Below the pieces are notes generated by a model. That model was not told the origin of the DNA. It made no database searches and saw nothing but the letters and a program-made list of their open reading frames with translations. A stretch of DNA of 64,000 nt from Deltaproteobacteria bacterium. GTDB taxonomy: Bacteria; Desulfobacterota; Syntrophia; Syntrophales; JACQWR01. Shown here piece after piece: positions 30,301 through 37,588 of the stretch (within the stretch, counting starts at the first letter, position 1; each line of letters starts with the position of its first letter). The DNA lies in NCBI GenBank assembly GCA_026388415.1, contig JAPLJV010000044.1, positions 1 through 64,000 on the forward strand, given 5' to 3'. A program made the position numbers and the translations under genes.

Positions 30301-30618
30301 ACGGTCCAGGAATCCAGGCAGAAGCCCCATAATCTTCCACGTAAAAACTTCCGGAGCAAAGGAGGATGCATCATCGGGAACATCCGGAAGCACCAGGCTA
30401 AACAGCCGCCATACCATGGAGTTCGGAAACGGATAGCTGCAGTTGGCCCAGACACCGAAATGCTTTGCCAGCTCCATCGCGACCCAGCGCTGCATCCCCT
30501 TGCTCTGTACGACAATCACTTCCGGCGCCAGGGGAGCGGTAAGGGGCTCCCTGAGCACGTGGGCAAGGGCCTCAACCAGATTTTCCATCCGGTTGCTGGT
30601 GTAGATATTGAGTGGCAT
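27397..30618 (-). CDS. recC: Exodeoxyribonuclease V gamma subunit (RecC)
   Basis: Large scaffold subunit of RecBCD that splits the strands and recognises the Chi sequence. The 1,073 residues begin MPLNIYTSNRMENLVEALA and contain VQSKGMQRWVAMELAKHFG, the VFGISYLPKYHMEIL block, LNEGGFPR-like MNDGGFPRQNFAPGFDL, and the conserved FFDNPAKFFLENRLGIRL. A palindromic 36-bp element adds a segment within AAGGTFFCRASPAAE (about 765-777) in a region otherwise of low conservation. The start is preceded by AAAGGATCC. First gene of the operon. Confidence 0.94.
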   Translation of the reverse strand: MPLNIYTSNRMENLVEALAHVLREPLTAPLAPEVIVVQSKGMQRWVAMELAKHFGVWANCSYPFPNSMVWRLFSLVLPDVPDDASSFAPEVFTWKIMGLLPGFLDREEFAPLQHYLVGDKNGLKLFQLAERIADTFDQYTLFRPEMMMEWEAAEDTGKNGEWQAVLWRALVTGSKGYHRGRLKDEFSRRMMTGKPVESGIPERIAVFGISYLPKYHMEILATIARITDVNLFLLSPTREYWADIISRQAKARLTDEAGALRIEGHPLLASLGRLGRDFSDMVIEIGDVAAVQEDLYEDPGGALLLQNIQRDILNLSDPGKMTEKRLIDQHDRSIQIHSCHSPMREIEILYDNILALLGRVEGLVPRDIVVMTPDIETYAPYISSVFDGCQDASLKIPYSIADRRLKSEGQIAAVLLKILGLPGSRLTVIQLFDILEVTPVRRRFDLNNEELAIIRGWIEDTWVRWGIDEQSRIRLGLPGYRENSWRAGLDRLLLGYAMPDENGRLFNGKLPYDEIEGSSAQALGKLVDFINKVADIADSLIKPRTLAEWQDQCGNLLADFITADEDMARELATVAGVVANIGELAEQSGFDSKVELGVIRAWLTARLDQEEKGLGFITGGVTFCAMLPMRSIPFRVVTLIGMNDGGFPRQNFAPGFDLIARNPRRGDRSLRDEDRYLFLESILSARDCLYISYIGQSIKDNSEIPPSVLVSELLDVIDRGFNAGKDDTIEGHLVTRHRLQAFSRDYFSEDSPLFSYSAENCAALQAAGGTFFCRASPAAEFLAKPLAAPADEWKDIPLIKLLRFFDNPAKFFLENRLGIRLEDVVAPLEEREPFAVDGLDAYNLKKDLLEIVLQGGDAHDYLSVARCRGIIPPARHGEMVFETLVGDVEAFAQVVRDKVGDKIPLAPLDFELDLAGFRLTGRLDGIWPERMIRYRCAKLKAKDQLRAWIVHLVLNAARKEAYPRETLLIMTNGTNTFNPVEDAAAILQIFLDIYWQGLMTPLRFFPASAMAYAEKQEWNLGRARGKWEDGYNDIPGEGRDPYFRLCFGHVDPFNAEFERIAHALLEPMLQHLE
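28289..28324. repeat. 36-bp palindromic element inside recC
   Basis: Second copy of the element in recB, 2.0 kb away, in the same orientation but read in a different codon phase. The outer arms GGCAGCAGGGG and CCCCTGCTGCC make its palindrome longer than in the recB copy. Confidence 0.8.
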
Positions 30619-30947
30619 GGATCCTTTCTTGTTCCCGATCTTCTCTTGTTATATCAAGGTCTGCACCCTATAAACTATACCCGCATACCTTTGAAAAATA
30701 TCTTTTCCATAGAGAATGGCGATCCATCCATTTTTTTAATTAGTTCTTGCCCAGGAGCTAATTGCAAAACGTTTTGCCATCCCCGGGTGCTTCTATCGGG
30801 TATATGGTTTTTTTGTGGATGTAAACCTGCCTCTATGCTTATGGTCAACAATCAAAAGTGTCCCTTAATCAGTATTGTTTATTGAATTCGGTAAGCGAAG
30901 GGGATGCATTTTTGTTATAGCTGACACTGAACAAACAATTTGCGGCC
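30619..30947. other. Intergenic stretch between recC and the Hint/Tim44 gene
   Basis: 329 bp without a convincing gene. It holds the upstream region of recC, and the end of the leftward Hint/Tim44 transcript. A perfect 14-bp palindrome GCAAAACGTTTTGC lies at 30764-30777, beside an imperfect one (TAGTTCTTG/CAGGAGCTA); neither is a clear terminator. Confidence 0.5.
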
Positions 30948-33572
30948 TCAGTTGGCGCGGGTCTGCCTATAATACCATTGCATCTGCCCTGTGCTGCTGT
31001 CTTCATCAACATTATCCACGGCGATCAGCTTCTCGCCTCGTGCCGGCTGCAAAACCTCTTTGAGTTTCCATACCTCATCCAGCCGGCCAAATGTCCAATA
31101 TTCCTCGAAAGGGGTTACGTATTGTTGCTCACTCAATATCTGGCTCCCCTTGTGGACGATTTTCTGGGCATGGGCGCTGATGCGCACAGAGAACTCATCT
31201 TTGGCAGGGTCGGTGAAATTCCTGACCAGGATTAGTTCCGCCTTGCGCACACAAAGATTCCGGTACTCCACATTCGTTCCTTCCATCTGCCATTGCAAGA
31301 TCTGCTTGCGAAGACTTGCTGCCACCTCCGGGAACAGGTCTGCTTCGGGCGCCTGCGCCGGATCGCAGGACTCGCGGGCCAGAAACACGCTTAAGAATAC
31401 CTGACGCGCCAGTTCGATCATCTGCTGACGATTCCAGAGTTTGTCCGTCCGGACAAGGAAGTTTAACATGCGATCGATGCGCGTTGCCTTTTCTTCAGTT
31501 CCCTTCTCCAACCACGGCCCCGCCTTCCCCTCTTTACCGGCCATCTCGCTATAGATTCCCTGGAGAGTCTGATCGGTCAACATCTCGACGAAATTCTCGT
31601 CCTTGAGGACATCAGATTCGCCCGCCTGTTCGATCTCGCGGAGCAACCAGCCATCGCTCGATCGTTGGAATGTCCAGAACTCCTGAAATTTTGCCGAGAC
31701 TCCATCCCCCCGCAAGAATTTATTCGTACGGTCGTCAACATAGTAATCTCGCGCGGAAGCGGTGATGAGTGCAGTGAATTCGCGCTGATCTGGCCTTTCT
31801 GTGTAGCGGATGTTGACAATGTCCACCTGTTCCACTTTAAGGCCCTCTATCCGGTTTATCTCATGATTCCTCGCCAATCCCCCAAGCTGTGACTTGTGTT
31901 GCCCGAACAGAGCGCGCACGAGAAGGGATTCCATCGGGCCGTAGTCGCGCTTTTCCCAGCATTCTTGTAGCTTGCGGAATGTCGCTTCGGCCAATGCCCG
32001 CAATTCACTCTTTGATACTGAGGAATCTTGCCTGCTGAGGAACTCCAGCAGTTTTTCAGTTTTCATTGCCTTTTTTACCACCACCGAGGGACTGTACGTA
32101 TAGTCAAGGTTGCCTTGGCCTTTATCATTGATGGTCACAAGTTTAAATTTTACCGCCAGGATTAGCACGATCACAAGAAGCAGGATGACGAAGATAAATA
32201 CCCCAAAAGATGACTCGGATTGGCCGCTGCGGCCGCTGCTGCCGCTGCTGGAACTCGATCTGAATCCTCCCCCTTTGTTATGGGTCAAAAAGCCTTCCGC
32301 GAGAAAAGTATGCGGCCCGCCTACACTGAGATTAAAGACCACTTGTCCACGTGCAACAGTTGATGTCTTAACGACTCTGGTTGGGCTTAAAGCGCCATTC
32401 ACCCATGTAAGCACCTTATCCCCGTTCTGAAGTCTGCCAGCCTCAATAAAAGTCCCGTCGAGCAGCCCGACCGGATGGTCTGAAGTGGTCCGCAGCACCC
32501 CTCCCTCCGTCTCGACTGAAAAAATATCGGCGCGAGTTGCGAAAAGTTTTTCCACCTCAGCGTGAATGATCTGTCCGTCCGGACCAACCGTCTGCACTTC
32601 ATCGCCTGCCGAAAGTATCTCGATGGAGATTTCACCTGAGGGCGTGCGGATCCTGGTTCCTGCGGGAAAGCAGCCGCCGCCTTTGTTGTGGACCGCAAGG
32701 CCGCCCGCAATAAATGTGTTCGGATAATCGGTCTGAAGGTTGAAAACGGGGACGCTTTCACGAACCTTCTCCAACGATACAATCGGTTGTTCCAAAAAGG
32801 AACGCCCATCCCAGGCGAAAATATTGTCGCCCACCTTGAGGACCTCAAGCGTCTTGAACGTGCCGCGTCCGACATAGAATGGATGCTCTGCGGTGACCCT
32901 GATGGTTTGACGATCGGTCCTGAGGATGATGTACTCATCCACCCGGTGACGAATGATGTCCTTGACTCTTGTTGAAACCGTGCGACCTTCCGGTGAATAG
33001 GCCAACAATTCATCCCCGGGCCGGACGGCGCTGATGGGCATTTCACTGCCATCGGATCTCATCACCGGGCTTTCGGGAAGAAAGCATCCTTTGTTGTGCA
33101 CCACGACGTCGGCTGAAATATAAGTCCCGCCCGGAAAGACCAGCAAATTATAAGCAGGCAGATTCGCCCGGGACGATTGGATAGACCGGACAGGAACAGA
33201 ATAGGCATTTCCTTGATTTACAAGGTAAATCATGTCGCCTATATTAAGCTGGCGGGCAACGCGGTACTCTCCTGGACCAACCATCATCGGGTGCTCCGAG
33301 GTGACGGTCACCGTCGTATTCCCGGCAGAGATTTCCAAATAACGATCCGCTGAGATTTCGGTTAGCGCCCTTACCGTTCCAACATGGATTTTGTTACCTG
33401 AAAAGCTCCAGACTCGGTCACCAACATGAAGTTTCTCAATGGCGACGACGCCCGAGGGTGTCTGAACCGGGGTACCCTTTACGAGGCAGCCTCCGCCACC
33501 TCGCGCCCATACAGGAGAAGAAGCAAGAAAAAATAAGAGAAGTATCGCCTTTAAAACAATTCCTCTATTCAT
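30948..33572 (-). CDS. Exported Tim44-like protein with three tandem Hint (intein-like) domains
   Basis: 874 residues from the ATG at 33572. A Sec-type signal peptide (MNRGIVLKAILLLFFLASSP) ends near ARGGGG. Three Hint domains follow at 29-160, 163-296 and 301-432. Each begins with Cys, has a block-B His motif (TSEHP 91-95, TAEHP 227-231, TSDHP 363-367), and ends in His-Asn followed by Lys-Gly. Then come a Ser/Gly linker (436-455), one membrane helix (about 456-474) and two Tim44/NTF2-like domains (about 500-650 and 720-870). Ordinary bacterial Tim44-like proteins have only a short Gly/Ser segment in place of the Hint block. The catalytic residues suggest cleavage or splicing. Downstream of lemA and a DUF350 gene, probably one operon. 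Function unknown. Confidence 0.88.
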   Translation of the reverse strand: MNRGIVLKAILLLFFLASSPVWARGGGGCLVKGTPVQTPSGVVAIEKLHVGDRVWSFSGNKIHVGTVRALTEISADRYLEISAGNTTVTVTSEHPMMVGPGEYRVARQLNIGDMIYLVNQGNAYSVPVRSIQSSRANLPAYNLLVFPGGTYISADVVVHNKGCFLPESPVMRSDGSEMPISAVRPGDELLAYSPEGRTVSTRVKDIIRHRVDEYIILRTDRQTIRVTAEHPFYVGRGTFKTLEVLKVGDNIFAWDGRSFLEQPIVSLEKVRESVPVFNLQTDYPNTFIAGGLAVHNKGGGCFPAGTRIRTPSGEISIEILSAGDEVQTVGPDGQIIHAEVEKLFATRADIFSVETEGGVLRTTSDHPVGLLDGTFIEAGRLQNGDKVLTWVNGALSPTRVVKTSTVARGQVVFNLSVGGPHTFLAEGFLTHNKGGGFRSSSSSGSSGRSGQSESSFGVFIFVILLLVIVLILAVKFKLVTINDKGQGNLDYTYSPSVVVKKAMKTEKLLEFLSRQDSSVSKSELRALAEATFRKLQECWEKRDYGPMESLLVRALFGQHKSQLGGLARNHEINRIEGLKVEQVDIVNIRYTERPDQREFTALITASARDYYVDDRTNKFLRGDGVSAKFQEFWTFQRSSDGWLLREIEQAGESDVLKDENFVEMLTDQTLQGIYSEMAGKEGKAGPWLEKGTEEKATRIDRMLNFLVRTDKLWNRQQMIELARQVFLSVFLARESCDPAQAPEADLFPEVAASLRKQILQWQMEGTNVEYRNLCVRKAELILVRNFTDPAKDEFSVRISAHAQKIVHKGSQILSEQQYVTPFEEYWTFGRLDEVWKLKEVLQPARGEKLIAVDNVDEDSSTGQMQWYYRQTRAN
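32277..32672 (-). other. Hint domain 3 (residues 301-432)
   Basis: Starts CFPAGTRIRTPSG, contains TSDHP and VVFNLSVGGPHTFLAEG, ends LTHN before KGGGF. Closest of the three to the polymorphic-toxin type of Hint domain. The residue after Asn is Lys, not the Cys/Ser/Thr needed for classical splicing. Confidence 0.85.
32685..33086 (-). other. Hint domain 2 (residues 163-296)
   Basis: Starts CFLPESPVMRSDG, contains TAEHPFYVGRG and VFNLQTDYPNTFIAGG, ends AVHN before KGGG. Only two residues (KG) separate it from Hint 1. Confidence 0.85.
33093..33488 (-). other. Hint domain 1 (residues 29-160)
   Basis: Starts CLVKGTPVQTPSG directly after the signal peptide and GGGG. Contains TSEHPMMVGPG and AYNLLVFPGGTYISAD, and ends VVHN before KG. 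Confidence 0.85.
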
Positions 33573-33670
33573 TGGCTCTTCCGTTCGTTTTTGATTACTA
33601 TGACGCGCCAGAGACCCCAACCAGCTCAGTTTGGATCTGCTTAAAGAGGCTTCTGTTTAACGAAGTCAAA

Positions 33671-33940
33671 CTAGTGCAGTGCGGCTATGATACCGCCCAA
33701 TACAGCAGCAGCCACAACAATGCTCAACCCAAGGATGCAGGCGCCCACCACCCTGCCGAAATATTCCGCCACAGCCACATTTCCGCGGACGATCTCCTTC
33801 TCTTCGTCAATGTTCGGCGTCAATCGGTCCATCAGCTTTGGCACGATGGCCGAAGCCAGCAGCACCAGAGCCATGCCGACCAAGCCACCAACCAGAGAAA
33901 AGATCATAGACCATCCAATGTTGCTCAATGTCGCTACCAT
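33671..33940 (-). CDS. DUF350-family small membrane protein
   Basis: 89 residues with three hydrophobic segments (about 5-27, 46-62 absent of charge only in part, and 66-87, ending ILGLSIVVAAAVLGGIIAAL). The polar DRLTPNIDEEKEIVRGNVAVAEYFG stretch, here given in parts (DEEKEIV, GNVAVAEYFG), is the DUF350/YjfL signature. Members of this family often sit with PspA, LemA or flotillin-like envelope-stress genes. A GGGGG-rich ribosome site precedes the ATG. Lies between lemA and the Hint/Tim44 gene, all in one direction. Molecular role unknown. Confidence 0.8.
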   Translation of the reverse strand: MVATLSNIGWSMIFSLVGGLVGMALVLLASAIVPKLMDRLTPNIDEEKEIVRGNVAVAEYFGRVVGACILGLSIVVAAAVLGGIIAALH

Positions 33941-34002
33941 ACAGCCCCCTTTCTCATACTGGACAAAACGCTTCCGCCGCCGTGACCTTCAGCATGGATT
34001 GA

Positions 34003-34560
34003 TTAAAACTTAACTTGTGGAACCGCACGTTCCTCGGCGCTTTCCATGTAGAAGAAAGCCTCCGTCTGGAAGTTGAACATATTAGCAATCAAGTTGCCTG
34101 GGAACATCTCCACCCGGTTTTTGTATCGCATGGCTGCATCGTTGTAATACTGACGGGAGAAAGCGATCTTGTTCTCCGTTGATGTAAGCTCCTCCTGCAG
34201 TGCAATGAAGTTCTGGTTGGCTTTCAGATCCGGGTAGGCCTCAGCCAGTGCGAAGAGAGATCGCAAGGACTGGGTCAATGCGTTTTCGATCTTTGACTTC
34301 TCTTCGACACTTCCCTTAAACGCTGCCGCCTGCTGGCGGGCCCTGACTACCTCATCGAGGGTTTGCCGTTCGTGGGCGGCATAGCCCTTGACGGACTCGA
34401 TCAGGTTGGAAATCAGGTCATGACGCCGCTTAAGCTGTACATCAATGGCGCTCCAGGCATTTTTGACCTCATTCCGGGCGCCAACGAGACTGTTGTAGAG
34501 GATCATGGCAAGAATGCCCAAAACGACGAAACCAACGATCATTATTATGAAAATCATCAT
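34003..34560 (-). CDS. lemA: LemA family protein
   Basis: 185 residues. An N-terminal membrane helix (MIFIIMIVGFVVLGILAMIL) is followed by YNSLVGARNEVKNAWS, the classic LemA beginning, and a helical bundle with QLKRRHDLISNLIESVKGYA, YPDLKANQNF and ELTSTENKIAFSRQYYND. LemA proteins are anchored at the inner membrane; their role is not settled, with links to envelope stress and protein export. The AAGGAGG lies very close to the first ATG (34560); a second ATG one codon on may be used. First gene of lemA-DUF350-Hint/Tim44. Confidence 0.93.
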   Translation of the reverse strand: MMIFIIMIVGFVVLGILAMILYNSLVGARNEVKNAWSAIDVQLKRRHDLISNLIESVKGYAAHERQTLDEVVRARQQAAAFKGSVEEKSKIENALTQSLRSLFALAEAYPDLKANQNFIALQEELTSTENKIAFSRQYYNDAAMRYKNRVEMFPGNLIANMFNFQTEAFFYMESAEERAVPQVKF

Positions 34561-35100
34561 GCCTCCTTTCAATCGAGCAGAGCAGTACCTAACGATGCTA
34601 CGGGTTGAGTTTTGTTTTCTCCGTTTGTCGCTTGCTTCCCGACGGTGCCACTGACTTCTACAGATTACCGTTCGAAATGTTGTATGGGCTCGATAAATCA
34701 AAAAAATGACGGTACGGGAAGGAGCTCTCAAGCCCGATCATCACCCGAAAATGCTATCTTTCATCTGTAGCTCAATAATATACCTTGATTAAAAAAATGG
34801 CAACTTGTATTTGGACACTTGCATTTGGACGGAACAGGTGTTGGTTCATGGAAACAAGACATACGCCAGAACTGGTCACCACCTTGATAACCATTGATTC
34901 CTGATCGAAGAAATGGCTGCCCTTTCTGTGTGGTTAAAGGCGAATTGTAGGCACAGTGCCTACAATCGGAATTGACCTGATTTATTAAGTTGTTGCGGCT
35001 TCAGGACACGATCGGTAAAGTTGTCTGAATAGCTGTCTGAATAGCTTGAATAAGAGAGTATTTTGCTGTATATCATTGCGAGTGAGAGGGCGTAAATATC
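34561..35100. other. Divergent intergenic region with direct repeats
   Basis: 540 bp between lemA and the radical SAM gene, with no gene seen. It contains near-repeats (CTTGTATTTGGACA, CTTGCATTTGGACG near 34803-34831), a perfect 23-bp palindrome at 34944-34966, and a tandem TGTCTGAATAGC pair near 35022-35045. Confidence 0.55.
34944..34966. promoter_or_regulatory. Perfect 23-bp palindrome, candidate operator
   Basis: Arms ATTGTAGGCAC and GTGCCTACAAT around a single central A, 135 bp before the radical SAM start. The symmetry and single-base centre suit a dimeric DNA-binding protein better than a terminator. No T-run follows. Confidence 0.55.
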
Positions 35101-36150
35101 ATGTATGAACAAGGAGTCATAAGGCCGCCCAGCGAGGCGTCGAGCCTGCTGGTCAGAGTTACCAGAAATTGCCCGTGGAATAAGTGCGTTTTCTGTCCGG
35201 CGTACAAAGGGACCAAGTTTTCACTAAGGACAGTGGTGGAAGTCAAAAAAGATTTAGACATTATGGCGCAGGAGTATCAAGGTTATCCTGTCCGGACGGC
35301 CTTTTTACAGGACGGGGACACCCTCGTATTAAAAACGGAAGATGTCTTGGAAATCTTGCGCTACATCAAACAAAAATTCCCCGCCATGGAACGGGTAACA
35401 TCCTATGCCAGGGCGACAACGCTCAGGAAAAAGAGCGTAGCAGAGCTGAAACAATTAAAAGACGCCGGATTAACAAGGATACATGTCGGCATGGAAAGCG
35501 GCTCGGAAAAAGTACTGAAATTGATCAATAAAGGAATAACGCCGGAAGATATTGTCGCAGGCGGCAAACATGTTAAAGAAGCCGGCATTGAACTCTCCGA
35601 ATATATCATGCCCGGCCTCGGCGGCCGTACTTTAAGTGAAGAACATGCCTTGGAAACGGCAAGGTTATTGAATATGATTGAACCGGATTTCATCAGGGTG
35701 CGCACCTTCGCCATGCATCCCAGGTCTCCCATGCAGAAGATGGTTGAAAATGGGACTTTTGTTCCGATGACCGACGAGGAGATTGTGACCGAGATCAGGC
35801 TGCTGGTGGAAAATCTCAGCGAAATGCCCGCCTATTTCTCCTGTGGCGATTTCAGCTTGAATCTTTTGATGTATGTGGATGGGTATCTCAATGCCAATAA
35901 GGCAAAAATGTTGAGTGATCTCGATTACTATCTGTCTCTTACCAAGGAGCAGAAACAGGCATACTCACTGCTGAGGCGGGGTTCCCACATAAATCATCCT
36001 GCCGATGTGGTCCGTGATGAAGAGTTGATGAAAAGGGTTCGTCCCGAAATTGAGAAAAGGGAGAAAAGCGGCCCGGATGGGTTTAATCAATACATAAGTT
36101 ATCTGATGACCTATCAGCTCCCCCAGCCACAGACGGATGACTGGCAGTGA
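35101..36150 (+). CDS. Radical SAM protein with a CX4CX2C cluster motif
   Basis: 349 residues. The iron-sulfur motif is NCPWNKCVFCPAYKG (about 24-38), spaced C-x4-C-x2-C rather than the standard C-x3-C-x2-C. Then come FLQDGDTLVLKTED, the TSYARATTLRKKS block, IHVGMESGSEKVL (SAM-binding region) and MPGLGGRTLSEEHALET. The C-terminal third is helical with YFSCGDFSLNLL. It resembles Elp3/HemN-like radical SAM proteins of anaerobes that lack a B12 domain. No substrate can be assigned. korDABC starts 57 bp downstream; the link may be only positional. The ribosome site is weak (GAGAGGG). Confidence 0.88.
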   Translation: MYEQGVIRPPSEASSLLVRVTRNCPWNKCVFCPAYKGTKFSLRTVVEVKKDLDIMAQEYQGYPVRTAFLQDGDTLVLKTEDVLEILRYIKQKFPAMERVTSYARATTLRKKSVAELKQLKDAGLTRIHVGMESGSEKVLKLINKGITPEDIVAGGKHVKEAGIELSEYIMPGLGGRTLSEEHALETARLLNMIEPDFIRVRTFAMHPRSPMQKMVENGTFVPMTDEEIVTEIRLLVENLSEMPAYFSCGDFSLNLLMYVDGYLNANKAKMLSDLDYYLSLTKEQKQAYSLLRRGSHINHPADVVRDEELMKRVRPEIEKREKSGPDGFNQYISYLMTYQLPQPQTDDWQ

Positions 36151-36206
36151 AACCTGTATATCGGGCGAAAAGAATCAGCGCCCCAGTGTGAGGCTTTTGT
36201 AAGACC

Positions 36207-36449
36207 ATGAAAAAATCGCTGACCGACGACAAGACCGAGATAGACATCTTCAAGGCCTGGTGCAAGTCCTGCGGCATCTGTGTGGCCTTTTGTCCCTCCG
36301 GCGCTTTGGCTATTGATGACGCAGGGGCGCCCTTTGTGAAGGACGCTCAAAAGTGCGTCCGTTGCGGTCAGTGTGAGCTGCGCTGCCCCGATTTTGCCAT
36401 CAGTGTATCGCCTCCGCGGGAACCAGGCAAGGGAGATAAGGTGCAATGA
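36207..36449 (+). CDS. korD: 2-oxoacid:ferredoxin oxidoreductase, ferredoxin-type delta subunit
   Basis: 80 residues with two complete 4Fe-4S motifs: CKSCGICVAFCP (about 19-30) and CVRCGQCELRCP (about 51-62). It relays electrons between the catalytic subunits and ferredoxin. Overlaps the next gene by 4 bp (ATGA), which indicates translational coupling. The order delta-alpha-beta-gamma is usual for this anaerobic enzyme. Confidence 0.92.
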   Translation: MKKSLTDDKTEIDIFKAWCKSCGICVAFCPSGALAIDDAGAPFVKDAQKCVRCGQCELRCPDFAISVSPPREPGKGDKVQ

Positions 36450-37588
36450 AAAAACGAAATCCTCAGGAATACCTGCTGCAGGGCAACGAAGCCATTGTCG
36501 AGGGCGCCCTCCGGGCCGGCTGCCGCTTTTTTGCCGGCTATCCTATCACTCCGGCCACGGACATTGCCGAACTGCTTTCCGTCCGGCTCCCCCTCGTTGA
36601 TGGGACCTTCATTCAGATGGAAGATGAAATCGCCAGCTTGGGCGCCGTTATCGGGGCATCGCTCGCCGGCCTCAAATCCATGACCGCCACCAGCGGCCCC
36701 GGCTTTTCATTGATGCAGGAGCATTTAGGATTTGCCATGATGACGGAAATCCCCTGTGTCGTAGTCAACGTCATGCGGGGGGGGCCAAGCACGGGCCTCC
36801 CCACCTCACCCTCGCAGGGCGATGTCATGCAGGCGCGCTGGGGCGTCCACGGCGACCATCCGAGCATCGTCCTGTGCCCCTCAACGGTACGGGAATGTTA
36901 TGATCTGACCATCCGCGCGTTCAACCTCTCGGAAAAATACCGCAATCCTGTGATCCTGCTGCTGGATGAGGCCGTTGCCCACATGCGGGAGAAGATGACG
37001 CTCTCCGCCCGGGAAGACATCGAGATATGCGATCGTCCGAGGCCGACGGTCCCCCCGGAGTGGTATATCCCCTACGAGGATACGCCCAGGGGAATACCGG
37101 CCATGGCGGATTTCGGCAGCGGGTACCGTTACCATGTAACCGGTCTTGCCCATGATGTACGGGGCTTCCCAACCTCGCGCCCCGATGAGGACGGTCCCCT
37201 GATTATGCGTCTCCTCCGGAAGATCAGCCAGAATCTGGGGGATATCCAGACAGCAGAACTCTTCGCCACGGAGGATGCCGAGATTACTGTTGTGGCCTAT
37301 GGCTGTGTGGCTCGTTCCGCGAAGCGGGCGGTGCGGGAAGCGCGGGCGATGGGCATCAAGGCCGGGCTGCTCCGCCCCATCACCATCTGGCCGTTTGTGA
37401 GGTCTTCGCTTACGGAAGTGCTGAAGACTTCACGCATATTGGTCGTTCCGGAGATGAATATGGGGCAGCTCTCCCGCGAGGTGAAACGCGTCAACCCCGG
37501 AGTGGCGAAGGTGTTCACCCTGAACAAGGTGGATGGAACGATTATCACCTCCGAAGAAATTCTCCGGAAGATCAAGGAGGTAGCGTGA
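36446..37588 (+). CDS. korA: 2-oxoacid:ferredoxin oxidoreductase, alpha subunit
   Basis: 380 residues. Forms with KorB the thiamine-diphosphate core that oxidatively decarboxylates a 2-oxoacid, probably 2-oxoglutarate, to an acyl-CoA and reduced ferredoxin. Family marks are GNEAIVEGALRAGCRFFAGY, PITPATDIAE, QMEDEIASLGAVIGAS, TATSGPGFSLMQE and the domain-II region VVPEMNMGQLSREV. Separate alpha and gamma genes place it in the Kor/Vor type, not the fused pyruvate type. The true substrate (2-oxoglutarate or a branched-chain acid) is not certain from sequence. Overlaps korB. Confidence 0.9.
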   Translation: MKKRNPQEYLLQGNEAIVEGALRAGCRFFAGYPITPATDIAELLSVRLPLVDGTFIQMEDEIASLGAVIGASLAGLKSMTATSGPGFSLMQEHLGFAMMTEIPCVVVNVMRGGPSTGLPTSPSQGDVMQARWGVHGDHPSIVLCPSTVRECYDLTIRAFNLSEKYRNPVILLLDEAVAHMREKMTLSAREDIEICDRPRPTVPPEWYIPYEDTPRGIPAMADFGSGYRYHVTGLAHDVRGFPTSRPDEDGPLIMRLLRKISQNLGDIQTAELFATEDAEITVVAYGCVARSAKRAVREARAMGIKAGLLRPITIWPFVRSSLTEVLKTSRILVVPEMNMGQLSREVKRVNPGVAKVFTLNKVDGTIITSEEILRKIKEVA

